Shown: in pieces, positions 1-6,033 of the stretch | Layout: each line of letters opens with the position of its first letter | Position numbering within the stretch: the first letter of the stretch is position 1 | From: a virus | IMG/VR virus record: IMGVR_UViG_3300027746_000110 | Location: 1-21,380 of that record | Direction: 5' to 3' (one strand) | DNA length: 21,380 nt | Made by a program: the position numbers and the translations under genes | The notes under the pieces: model-generated | Seen by the model: the letters and a program-made list of their open reading frames with translations, nothing else | Databases searched by the model: none | What the model was told of the DNA's origin: nothing

Positions 1-1
1 C

Positions 2-172
2 ACCCGCACTATTAATAATCAAATAAAATTTGTTTTAAACATATTGAAATTAAGCTCAGAATATTCTATTGAACATATCGGTAGAATGTTAAAGGTATCT
101 GGTAATGCGGTAAGAAAAAAAATAAAAAAACTAAAAGAAAATAGTTTACAAATAGAAAACCAGATGATATAG
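2..172 (+). CDS. C-terminal end of a helix-turn-helix protein, cut by window edge (possibly an HNH-type endonuclease)
   Basis: An open frame runs from the left edge to a TAG stop at 170-172, giving 56 residues with no start inside the window. The core, about residues 18-42, contains IEHIGRMLKVSGNAVRKKI, which matches the helix-turn-helix found at the C-terminus of many phage HNH homing endonucleases and related DNA-binding proteins (pattern: I..IG..L.VS.NAVRK..K.). It is followed by a Lys-rich tail. From this fragment the role can only be given as DNA binding; the catalytic part, if any, lies outside the window. The AAAAAAATAAAAAAA stretch in the gene is a possible slippage or sequencing-error site. 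The gene lies 43 bases before the tRNA on the same strand. Confidence 0.6.
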   Translation, partial: TRTINNQIKFVLNILKLSSEYSIEHIGRMLKVSGNAVRKKIKKLKENSLQIENQMI

Positions 173-215
173 TAAGAGACTAGAGATTGATAGAAAAAGC
201 TTGAAAAATGAATAC

Positions 216-300
216 GCCTGGGTGCTGGAATAGGTTTACAGAATTGACTTAAAATCAATCGGTCTTTATGACCATGTGGGTTCAAGTCCCACCCCAGGTA
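216..300 (+). tRNA. tRNA-Leu(UAA): tRNA-Leu, anticodon UAA (class II)
   Basis: The cloverleaf can be drawn by hand. The acceptor stem is GCCTGGG (216-222) with CCCAGGT (293-299), one G-U pair at the end, and discriminator A300. The short D stem is CTG (225-227) with CAG (239-241). The anticodon stem is ATTGA (243-247) with TCAAT (255-259), and the loop CTTAAAA (248-254) reads TAA at 34-36. The long variable arm GGTC/GACC (261-264/270-273) marks a class II tRNA. The T arm is GTGGG TTCAAGT CCCAC (276-292). Discriminator A and the variable arm both agree with leucine. The 3' CCA is not encoded, so it must be added by a nucleotidyltransferase. A UUA-reading tRNA suits the AT-rich codon use of the neighbours. 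Confidence 0.95.
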
Positions 301-315
301 TCTTTAGAAAACAGT

Positions 316-1071
316 ATGCGAACACCAGAAGAAATAAGTAAGATACGTGAATGCTGGCATAATCAGGTTAATCAATCTGAAGCATCACGTCTTCTTAATA
401 TATCTCGGGCTACAATCAGAGATTATTATAATCGTTTCTCCAATGGAGAGTTGCTGGAAACTAAACCAGTCTCTCTGTTGGAGATTTTGCTTTTAGATCA
501 ATCTAAGCAAGAAGCATATGCTTATCTTTTAGGATTATATCTTGGTGATGGTCATATAACAAAAACTAAATCATTGAAAAATGGAAATGAGGTATATAAA
601 TTCCGCATATTTCAAGATGCAAAATATATAAATCTTATACAGCTTTGTATTCATAAAATGAAAGCGGTTTTTGAAACTGAAATAAACATTTGCAACATGC
701 CTGGGTGCAAAGAAATAATATGTTATAAAAATAATATACCAGAGATATTTCCGCAACATGGACCTGGGAAGAAACACGAAAGAGAAATTGTTTTACGAAA
801 CTGGCAAAAAGAAATTATAACAGAATATCCGAAAGAATTTTTAAAAGGTCTTATTCATTCTGATGGATGTAGATATCTTTCAGCACCTAACAATTTAAAT
901 TCTGTCAAATATGAATTTAAAAATATGTCTTCTGATATTTTAGGATATTTTGATTGGGCATGTAGTTTAATAGATGTTGATACTCGGCGTCATTCTTGCG
1001 GTAAAGCTTCTATATTGAGAACAAAGAAAGATGTAGAGATATTTGAAAGTTTTATTGGACCGAAGAGTTGA
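316..1071 (+). CDS. LAGLIDADG homing endonuclease-like protein with N-terminal helix-turn-helix
   Basis: The 251-aa protein has two LAGLIDADG helices: YLLGLYLGDGHI at about residues 70-81 (acidic residue D78) and FLKGLIHSDGCR at about 175-186 (D183). It is therefore a single-chain, two-motif enzyme expected to cut a long asymmetric DNA site. Residues 3-40 (EEISKIRECW...NQSEASRLLNISRATIRDYY) form a helix-turn-helix that probably adds DNA specificity. The open frame extends upstream into the tRNA, so I chose the first ATG after the tRNA, at 316, 15 nt past its 3' end. No Shine-Dalgarno sequence is visible there. A hairpin terminator follows the stop. The gene is free-standing: the tRNA is intact and shows no intron. 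A regulator derived from a homing enzyme is an alternative. Confidence 0.85.
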   Translation: MRTPEEISKIRECWHNQVNQSEASRLLNISRATIRDYYNRFSNGELLETKPVSLLEILLLDQSKQEAYAYLLGLYLGDGHITKTKSLKNGNEVYKFRIFQDAKYINLIQLCIHKMKAVFETEINICNMPGCKEIICYKNNIPEIFPQHGPGKKHEREIVLRNWQKEIITEYPKEFLKGLIHSDGCRYLSAPNNLNSVKYEFKNMSSDILGYFDWACSLIDVDTRRHSCGKASILRTKKDVEIFESFIGPKS

Positions 1072-1080
1072 AGAAAAAAT

Positions 1081-1125
1081 AACAAATACCGCTAGGATTA
1101 ATTTCTTAGCGGCATTTGTTGTTAT
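1081..1125 (+). terminator. Hairpin terminator after the LAGLIDADG gene
   Basis: A 16-bp stem pairs 1081-1096 with 1105-1120, with one A-C mismatch and one G-U pair and an 8-nt AT-only loop. It begins 9 nt after the stop codon and is preceded by A-rich and followed by T-rich sequence (TTTGTTGTTATT). The T tract is broken by G residues, so efficiency is uncertain. Confidence 0.6.
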
Positions 1126-1144
1126 TATAAATCTATTTATATAT

Positions 1145-1360
1145 ATGCGATTTCAAGAGTCACCTTGGTACATAAAATTATGGCGATACCGTTGGTATTT
1201 GCTTGTACCTTTTTGGAGTTTGAAGTATTATTTATTTCAATTTATTGATGCATTTCCTTTGACATGGAATCAATGTTTTAATATAGCGAAGGGTGAAGCC
1301 AGATATAAAATGGGATGGATATATACTTACGAAGAATTGAAACGACAAATTATTAAATGA
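1145..1360 (+). CDS. Small conserved-looking aromatic-rich protein, 71 aa, function unknown
   Basis: The frame is open from a TTG at 1043, but that start overlaps the previous gene and would have to read through the terminator stem at 1081-1120. The ATG at 1145 is therefore preferred and gives 71 aa. The protein is rich in Trp, Tyr and Phe (MRFQESPWYIKLWRYRWYLL at its N-terminus). It has a hydrophobic stretch around residues 17-35 (LLVPFWSLKYYLFQFIDAF) that may be membrane-associated, and ends in a charged helix (YTYEELKRQIIK). I recognise this style of short phage protein but know of no assigned function. No Shine-Dalgarno sequence is visible before 1145, which weakens the start call. A strong terminator follows directly. 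Confidence 0.55.
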   Translation: MRFQESPWYIKLWRYRWYLLVPFWSLKYYLFQFIDAFPLTWNQCFNIAKGEARYKMGWIYTYEELKRQIIK

Positions 1361-1361
1361 G

Positions 1362-1400
1362 AGCGGCTTTATTACGAAGCCGCTTTTTCTTTTTTGTTTT
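1362..1400 (+). terminator. Rho-independent terminator after the 71-aa gene
   Basis: AGCGGCTT (1362-1369) pairs perfectly with AAGCCGCT (1377-1384) around a 7-nt loop, followed by TTTTTCTTTTTTGTTTTT. It starts 2 nt after the stop codon of the 71-aa gene. Confidence 0.9.
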
Positions 1401-1418
1401 TATAATTTTATAAATAAG

Positions 1419-1446
1419 TTGATAATATAATTTAGTGTTGTATAGT
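1419..1446 (+). promoter_or_regulatory. Sigma70-like promoter for the 345-aa gene
   Basis: TTGATA (1419-1424), a 16-bp spacer and TATAGT (1441-1446) each differ from the sigma70 consensus by one base. The site lies between a terminator and a gene with a strong ribosome binding site (AAGGAG, 1455-1460), so the leader would be short. TATAAATA, the T4 late-promoter consensus, also occurs at 1409-1416. It may be chance in such AT-rich DNA, and I favour the sigma70 reading. Confidence 0.55.
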
Positions 1447-1467
1447 AGATGAATAAGGAGATAGCAA

Positions 1468-2505
1468 ATGACCTTTCGAACTGTACAGCATCGTTTTTGT
1501 TCTCGTTGTCGTTGTGAGCTTAGTGATTATGCTTCAATGGAGCGAGGGATGGGTCCACAGTGTGCGGGAAAGAGCACGGCATTGTATGCCAAGACTATTC
1601 CAGCGAATTATGCTATGGCTAATATTTTTGGTCTAGCGATCAATGATACTTTTGTTCATGCAGATTGTTTGCCTATTTGGCTTGAAACGAAGCAGAAGCT
1701 TTTGGAGGCAACTCAGTACACTGCTTCTTTGGAACAGAGTAATACTTTTTCTTGGACTGGAGAAGATCTTCGTAAGATTGTAAAGAATATTGATTATATT
1801 CTTTCTTATCGACATCCTCGTGAAACTACTCGTGAGAATCTAATCAAGGTTGTTATGCATCTTGGTTACATTGGTTTGGCTGGAGTTCTTTCTGGAGAGG
1901 CTTCTACTGGCGAGGCACGTCTATGGTTTGAGGATGGTTTTATTAAGCTTCAGGGTAGCCGCAACAAGCACGCTTATAGAGCATTTGCGATGCTTCGTGG
2001 AACCAAGCTGCCTCGGACTGTTGGACAGCCTTACGTGGCTCCTATTAGCCTCCTAGAGCCGTTTCTATCTCTTGTGTTGCAGTACTACCCTATGTATGCA
2101 GGAGACTTTGAGATGATTCGTAGAGAGGTTAATGCTTGGGTGCCGCCGCCTCTTTCTCAGCAGCCGATTTCTACATCTCCCGTTGTTCCAGATTCATTGG
2201 ATGGAATTGCCTATATTCGAATTAGGAGTGAAGACTTTACTCTCCAGTTTAATTGGATGCGACAGCATAATATGAATTCTTTTATCGCTAATCTAAAGAA
2301 TTCAATTCCATATAATGAGCGTGCATTTGATGTTGTTACAAAGCTGTGGCGATTCAAGCATTCTCATTTGGAAACTGTGAAGAATCTAATTAACAATACA
2401 GGATTTTTTACAGAAACTATTGAGTTTAATACTGGAGAAAACACTCCAGCAAATTCATACGCCAGATCAAGTACAGGTTATTCTAACCATCGTTATCATT
2501 ACTGA
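1468..2505 (+). CDS. 345-aa protein with N-terminal DUF6011-like zinc motif and C-terminal HARP-like segment, function unknown
   Basis: Residues 11-35 carry FCSRCRCEL...GMGPQCAGK, a C-x2-C (C11, C14) with a later C32 in the GxGPxC context seen in the DUF6011 type of phage zinc motif. Near residues 253-313, YIRIRSEDF...IANLKNSIPYNERAFDVVTKLWRFKHSHLETVKNLI resembles the short HARP-like module (bulky residue pattern, Ip..R.fd...k.W.f) found beside helicases and in phage zinc proteins. The middle part is unrecognised. The start is well supported by AAGGAG 7 nt before the ATG. The gene is monocistronic, with its own promoter and a terminator shared with the convergent gene. Its codons are less AT-extreme than those of the neighbouring plus-strand genes, suggesting high expression or a different history. 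A DNA-binding or processing role is only an inference. Confidence 0.75.
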   Translation: MTFRTVQHRFCSRCRCELSDYASMERGMGPQCAGKSTALYAKTIPANYAMANIFGLAINDTFVHADCLPIWLETKQKLLEATQYTASLEQSNTFSWTGEDLRKIVKNIDYILSYRHPRETTRENLIKVVMHLGYIGLAGVLSGEASTGEARLWFEDGFIKLQGSRNKHAYRAFAMLRGTKLPRTVGQPYVAPISLLEPFLSLVLQYYPMYAGDFEMIRREVNAWVPPPLSQQPISTSPVVPDSLDGIAYIRIRSEDFTLQFNWMRQHNMNSFIANLKNSIPYNERAFDVVTKLWRFKHSHLETVKNLINNTGFFTETIEFNTGENTPANSYARSSTGYSNHRYHY

Positions 2506-2515
2506 GAGAAACAAA

Positions 2516-2543
2516 GAAAAAGCCACCTTGCGGTGGCTTTTTT
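2516..2543. terminator. Bidirectional terminator between convergent genes
   Basis: AGCCACC (2521-2527) and GGTGGCT (2532-2538) form a perfect stem with a TTGC loop. An A run on the left and TTTTTT on the right let it work on both strands. It separates the 345-aa gene (plus) from the DUF1599-like gene (minus), whose stop codon falls at 2543-2545. Confidence 0.9.
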
Positions 2544-3010
2544 CATTCTACTGTATTAATGGTTTCGGTTGGTATTATATTTGTTTTATTCTCTGATTGG
2601 TATTTTTGAAAACATTCTAAATGAACATAATTTCCATCAGATTTATATTCACTTAATGGTATTGCAGCTTCAATCATTTCATTACATATTTTACATTTAA
2701 CAGAGATCTTTTCTTCTTCAGGGATCTTTTTTTTATTAGCTTCAAGATCTTTATTAAGACCTAAAAGACCATATCCGATAATATCGCCATATGGAGATTC
2801 CGAAAAAGCATCTTTACGTGTAGCAATACGTTTAAGCTTATCAAAGATACGAACTACACAAAGCATGTCCCCATAAGATTCTGGAGGGATACCGTTTGGG
2901 TATAATAGTCTTAGGAAATCTCCTGCTTGATCAAAGGAATTTCCATAAGCGGCATTTTTCTCTTCTACAAGGTTGCCGATTTGCTCTGCTAATTCTTTAT
3001 ATTTACCCAT
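2543..3010 (-). CDS. DUF1599-like (nucleotide modification-associated domain 1) protein with C-terminal zinc finger
   Basis: From ATG at 3010 the protein has 155 aa. Residues about 6-90 contain the phage family pattern KNAAYGNSFDQAGDFL, then VVRIFDKLKRIAT and ESPYGDIIGYGLLGL, which recalls PF07659 (DUF1599, a helical domain linked to nucleotide modification or turnover in phages). The second part, roughly residues 100-140, has CKICNEMI...YVHLECF, a C-x2-C...H-x2-C zinc-binding arrangement. The frame is open to a TTG at 3025, but GGAG lies 6 nt before the ATG at 3010, and that start avoids overlap with recA. The gene directly follows recA and is probably co-transcribed with it. The enzymatic activity is not known; a nucleotide-pool role is inferred from the family name only. 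Confidence 0.7.
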   Translation of the reverse strand: MGKYKELAEQIGNLVEEKNAAYGNSFDQAGDFLRLLYPNGIPPESYGDMLCVVRIFDKLKRIATRKDAFSESPYGDIIGYGLLGLNKDLEANKKKIPEEEKISVKCKICNEMIEAAIPLSEYKSDGNYVHLECFQKYQSENKTNIIPTETINTVE

Positions 3011-3021
3011 TTTATTCTCCA

Positions 3022-4248
3022 TCAACTAATTTCTTGTTCAGCTTGATTAATTGCAGCGGCTCTTACTTCTTCATCTGAATCTGTATTAACACCGGTATAT
3101 GTAATATGATCCGCAGAGTTATCTCTCATAATCAAAGCTGAATCTAGTATTGCATCGATATATTTTTTATATTCTGGAATTGAAAGAACTTTGCTATCGA
3201 AATCAGTTTTATAGAACTTAACTTCTGTTTCTAGTTCTCCAGTTTTAGCATTAGTTACTGTAAAATTTTTCCAAGCTCCAGTACCGGTAATTGCGACAAG
3301 TTTATTATCTGGAGTTTTTATTCCTTCTTTAGCCGTATCACAATGTTGTCGTAGAAGGTCAAACAACTCTTCATGTTCTACGATACCTTTACCGAAATGA
3401 ATTTGGAACATACATTCTCTGAATGGTTTAGCGACTTTATTTTTAATTGTTTTGGCAGTAACCTGAATGCCAATAACTCTACCATTATGTTCTATTTGTT
3501 TTCCACCATGTAATTTGATACGGATAGAACTTGCATATGGGATTGCCATACCACCAGGAGTGGTAGTTGGATCACCATACATTACGCCAATTTTTTGACG
3601 CTGTTGATTCATAAGAACAAATAGTGTTTTTGTACCGCCGATTATATTTGTAATTTTACGGAAGCCTTTACCAAGAACACGAGCTTGAAGACCTATAGTA
3701 TTGGTATCGTAATCGCCTTCTAGTTCTGCTTTTGGAGAAGAAGCAGCTACGCTATCCCAAATGATAGTTACAGGTACATCCTTATTCATTGATTTAGCTT
3801 TAACGATTACAGTTTCTGCGTGTTCAAAAATCTCTTCTGTACAAGTAGATTGAATAAATACGAAATTTTTAGCGACATCAATTCCAATAAGCTTTAGATT
3901 ATCTAATGAAGTTGCATTTTCTGTATCTATATAAACAACGATGCCACCCATTTTCTGGGTATGTTTAGCTATTTCAAAGCCAATGTGTGATTTACCGATA
4001 GAAGGTGGTCCTTGTATTTCTATAATCCTTCCTTCTGGTAAGCCGCCATCTCTTACATTTGAAAGAATATAATTTAATTGTTTTGAACCTGTAGAAACCC
4101 AACGATGAATATTTGTTGGAGCATCATCACTACTAAGATTAAAAGCTACTTTTTCGTTATGTTTTTTATTAATTTCTTTTATGAGTTCGCTAGCGAAATC
4201 ATCTACTGTATCTGTTTGAGCAGTAGAATTTTTTGGTTGTTTTGCCAT
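3022..4248 (-). CDS. recA: RecA-family recombinase
   Basis: This 408-aa ATP-dependent strand-exchange protein shows the RecA core in order. Walker A is GPPSIGKS at residues 80-87. YIDTENA at about 106-112 has the glutamate that polarises the hydrolytic water. Walker B is TIIWDS at about 161-166. The DNA-binding loops follow (L1 in NTIGLQARVLGKGFRK, L2 in NQQRQKIGVMYGDPTTTPGG), and then NKVAKPFREC, typical of RecA. It should coat single-stranded DNA and drive recombination-dependent replication or repair with the neighbouring SSB. The open frame starts at a TTG (4260), but GAGGT precedes the ATG at 4248 by a normal distance, so 4248 is chosen. The C-terminal half is longer and more divergent than in E. 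coli RecA, and the tail is acidic (TDSDEEVRAAAINQAEQEIS). A near-consensus promoter lies just upstream. Confidence 0.95.
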   Translation of the reverse strand: MAKQPKNSTAQTDTVDDFASELIKEINKKHNEKVAFNLSSDDAPTNIHRWVSTGSKQLNYILSNVRDGGLPEGRIIEIQGPPSIGKSHIGFEIAKHTQKMGGIVVYIDTENATSLDNLKLIGIDVAKNFVFIQSTCTEEIFEHAETVIVKAKSMNKDVPVTIIWDSVAASSPKAELEGDYDTNTIGLQARVLGKGFRKITNIIGGTKTLFVLMNQQRQKIGVMYGDPTTTPGGMAIPYASSIRIKLHGGKQIEHNGRVIGIQVTAKTIKNKVAKPFRECMFQIHFGKGIVEHEELFDLLRQHCDTAKEGIKTPDNKLVAITGTGAWKNFTVTNAKTGELETEVKFYKTDFDSKVLSIPEYKKYIDAILDSALIMRDNSADHITYTGVNTDSDEEVRAAAINQAEQEIS

Positions 4249-4265
4249 AATATACCTCAACTGTT

Positions 4266-4294
4266 ATTATAGTAGACTAAAAATTTAATGTTAA
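4266..4294 (-). promoter_or_regulatory. Sigma70-like promoter for recA
   Basis: On the minus strand, TTAACA (4294-4289), a 17-bp spacer and TATAAT (4271-4266) make a near-perfect sigma70 promoter 17 bp before the recA ATG at 4248. It lies immediately downstream of the ssb terminator, so recA and the DUF1599-like gene form a separate transcription unit. The leader would be very short, about 10-12 nt, yet it still includes the GAGG ribosome binding site. Confidence 0.75.
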
Positions 4295-4311
4295 CAGACA
4301 TGAATAAGAAC

Positions 4312-4340
4312 AAAAAAAAGACCGCATTTTCATGCGGTCT
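4312..4340 (-). terminator. Rho-independent terminator after ssb
   Basis: On the minus strand AGACCGCAT (4340-4332) pairs perfectly with ATGCGGTCT (4327-4319) around a GAAA tetraloop, followed by TTTTTTT. GNRA-type loops stabilise such stems. It ends the ssb transcript before the recA promoter. Confidence 0.92.
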
Positions 4341-4346
4341 TCTGTG

Positions 4347-4392
4347 GTTAAGATGTTAGGACAGGAGGAACATTATTTTTTTACATCTTAAC
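4347..4392 (-). other. 3'-UTR stem-loop of ssb with a CCUCCU-containing loop
   Basis: A perfect 10-bp inverted repeat, GTTAAGATGT (minus, 4392-4383) with ACATCTTAAC (4356-4347), encloses a 26-nt loop. On the transcribed strand the loop is A-rich first and then TTCCTCCTGTCC, complementary to Shine-Dalgarno sequences. It begins 6 nt after the ssb stop and is followed by the terminator. The loop also contains a five-codon ATG...TAA reading frame, probably meaningless. Confidence 0.6.
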
Positions 4393-4398
4393 AACAAC

Positions 4399-5250
4399 TC
4401 AATCATCTAGTGCAGAGAAAGCATCATCAATTTGTTTTTTGCTGTTCTTTCTAACTGCCGGTTTTTTTTCTTCTGAAACCGTTTCTTCTTGACTAGATGA
4501 CGTTTTATCTGAAACCTCCATTGACTCTACAAGAGATGACTTACTTGCTAAGAAGTTTTCGATGATTTCATTCATTTGTTCAGAAGATTTTACTTGTGAT
4601 TTGAAAATTTCTTCAAGATTTGGAATTTGTTCAAGAACCTTTGAACGTTCTGAATCTGAACCAAGTAGAGGACTTGGTTTACGGCGGGGCTGAAGCTTGA
4701 GATCCTTAACAGCGAAACCATTGAAGGTCTTATCAGTAGGGGTTACAGTTACTGTAAAATCATAACCGTCTACTGGGTCTGTAAGATCTTCATCAGCATA
4801 GTCTGGATGAGCGAAAACGCCATACAGGTCTTTTAGCATTTTGCTATTGAACTCCCATAGCTGAACACCCTTGGATTCTTCACCACGAACAAGGATTGGG
4901 ATATAGTAGCGTTCACGAGGCTGAAGCTGTAGAAAGAGCTTCCATGAAGCCTTGCTGCTGCGATCTTTACGAAGATCAGTAAGCATTTCAAAGATTGGAT
5001 CTGGAAGATTAAATTGAGCAGGAGCTACGAAACGACGCTCTGAAAGAAGACGACTATCGTAATATGAAACTTCCTGTACTGGTTGACCATTTGAATCCTT
5101 ATATGGAAGAATTCGGATATCATGTTGACCGATCTGTGGTTTCCAATAAGTTAGTTTTGGTCTATTAGATTCTGATGTTGTTGTTTTGGCTTTACGGTCG
5201 CCGGATAGAGCGGCGATTTTACGTTTAATTGATTCGATATCGTATGACAT
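4399..5250 (-). CDS. Single-stranded DNA-binding protein, T4 gp32-like
   Basis: The 283-aa protein has the layout of T4 gp32. A short basic N-terminus (SIKRKIAALSGDRKAK, residues 7-22) would serve cooperative binding. A central OB-type core (about 33-195) has aromatic and basic patches such as YWKPQIGQHDIRILPYKD and FLQLQPRERYYIPILVRG. A Ser/Glu-rich linker leads to an acidic C-terminus ending KKQIDDAFSALDD, which in this family recruits partner proteins. It protects single-stranded DNA at the fork and should work with the RecA and polymerase beside it. T4 gp32 holds one zinc through a His and three Cys; this protein has no cysteine at all, so it must fold without that metal. The ribosome binding site is weak (AAAGAAAG), and two operator-like repeats precede the gene. 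Codons are more GC-rich than in the polymerase gene, consistent with high expression. Confidence 0.88.
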   Translation of the reverse strand: MSYDIESIKRKIAALSGDRKAKTTTSESNRPKLTYWKPQIGQHDIRILPYKDSNGQPVQEVSYYDSRLLSERRFVAPAQFNLPDPIFEMLTDLRKDRSSKASWKLFLQLQPRERYYIPILVRGEESKGVQLWEFNSKMLKDLYGVFAHPDYADEDLTDPVDGYDFTVTVTPTDKTFNGFAVKDLKLQPRRKPSPLLGSDSERSKVLEQIPNLEEIFKSQVKSSEQMNEIIENFLASKSSLVESMEVSDKTSSSQEETVSEEKKPAVRKNSKKQIDDAFSALDD

Positions 5251-5273
5251 GTTTTATTTTCTTTCTTTGGTTA

Positions 5274-5290
5274 GGGTTGCACTAATGGCG
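5274..5290. repeat. Operator-like direct repeat, copy 1, in the ssb leader
   Basis: GGGTTGCACTAATGGCG (plus strand) matches copy 2 in 15 of 17 positions. It lies 24 bp upstream of the ssb ATG, inside the probable leader. I found no further copy elsewhere in the window by eye. Confidence 0.55.
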
Positions 5291-5320
5291 TTTGAAAAAT
5301 AAGTTAAATTGTTAATAAAT

Positions 5321-5337
5321 GGGTTGCACTAGTGGCA
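5321..5337. repeat. Operator-like direct repeat, copy 2, with palindromic core
   Basis: GGGTTGCACTAGTGGCA contains the 8-bp palindrome CACTAGTG. With one base removed it would be the 14-bp palindrome TTGCACTAGTGCAA. The copies are 47 bp apart start to start, about four and a half helical turns. Placement between the HD gene and ssb suggests a regulatory site for ssb. Confidence 0.55.
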
Positions 5338-5369
5338 ATGATAAATATGTGTTATTCAAAGCAAATTGT

Positions 5370-5984
5370 TCAAGTTTGCATAAGATTTTTAACACCATTA
5401 TACTTCACACAAGATGCTCTAACTGCTTGCTGCAAAATGATACCAAGCCAGCTTTCCTTGTAAGAAGGAACATATGAAATAGTCTCATTTGATTTTACAT
5501 TTAGAGATGAAATAGAACCAATTTCATCTTCAGACAAAGGACAACGATATTGACTTAGCCAATGTAATGAACGATTAGCAACAGACAAATTATATAGTTC
5601 TGGATTGATCTCGTAAATCATTCCTTTGTCCCTGTGCCATTGAGAGTTTTGTGGCAAATAATAATCTTCTTCTTTTGTTCCTAGTTTACCGATGTCATGA
5701 AATAAACCAGCGATAATAAGACTATCAACTGGAATATCTGCTCCATATAGTTTGGACAACTCTTTCATAAGTTTTACAACATTAAGGCTATGCCAAACTA
5801 ATCCTCCAGGAAAACAACCAATGTACTCGGTTTTTGTCGAAGCAGGACAAACGGCAGCACGATCTACAACATCTTCACAAAGCTCTAACAAAGCTGCTTG
5901 TTTATCTTCGTCTTCTATCTTGGAAACAATATTTTTAAAATTGTTCCAATTAGTAGTAATCTTTTGTACTATTTGATCGTTCAT
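5370..5984 (-). CDS. HD-domain phosphohydrolase-like protein
   Basis: The 204-aa protein has the metal-binding pattern of HD-superfamily hydrolases: H65 in LVWHSLNVV, the HD pair H96-D97 in IIAGLFHDIGKLG, and a further histidine at H141 in RSLHWLSQY. HD proteins hydrolyse phosphate esters of nucleotides or act as nucleases. In phages, genes of this type next to replication proteins are usually annotated as metal-dependent phosphohydrolases, possibly acting on the dNTP pool. The substrate cannot be read from the sequence. The start is supported by GAGGAAT shortly before the ATG. It lies 49 bp after the polymerase stop and 119 bp before ssb, so it is probably co-transcribed with the polymerase. 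Confidence 0.8.
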   Translation of the reverse strand: MNDQIVQKITTNWNNFKNIVSKIEDEDKQAALLELCEDVVDRAAVCPASTKTEYIGCFPGGLVWHSLNVVKLMKELSKLYGADIPVDSLIIAGLFHDIGKLGTKEEDYYLPQNSQWHRDKGMIYEINPELYNLSVANRSLHWLSQYRCPLSEDEIGSISSLNVKSNETISYVPSYKESWLGIILQQAVRASCVKYNGVKNLMQT

Positions 5985-6033
5985 TTATTCCTCAGTATCT
6001 ATTAGTAACAAACAGATAAAATTTTGTTAATGA

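Noticed and set aside
19-285. 88-codon minus-strand ORF
   Set aside because: It lies opposite the HTH fragment and the tRNA, is rich in Phe/Ser/Ile from AT-rich antisense sequence, and has no ribosome binding site or recognisable motif.
268-315. Upstream extension of the LAGLIDADG gene into the tRNA
   Set aside because: The ATG at 268 lies within the variable arm of a structurally complete tRNA; ATG 316 is the first start outside it.
1043-1144. Longer form (105 aa) of the 71-aa protein from TTG at 1043
   Set aside because: It overlaps the previous gene and would be encoded across a 16-bp terminator-like stem; its extra 34 residues look like readthrough.
1409-1416. TATAAATA as a T4-type late promoter
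   Set aside because: The motif is not repeated before the clearly late genes (tube, gp26-like, baseplate), so chance in AT-rich DNA is more likely; a better sigma70-like site follows.
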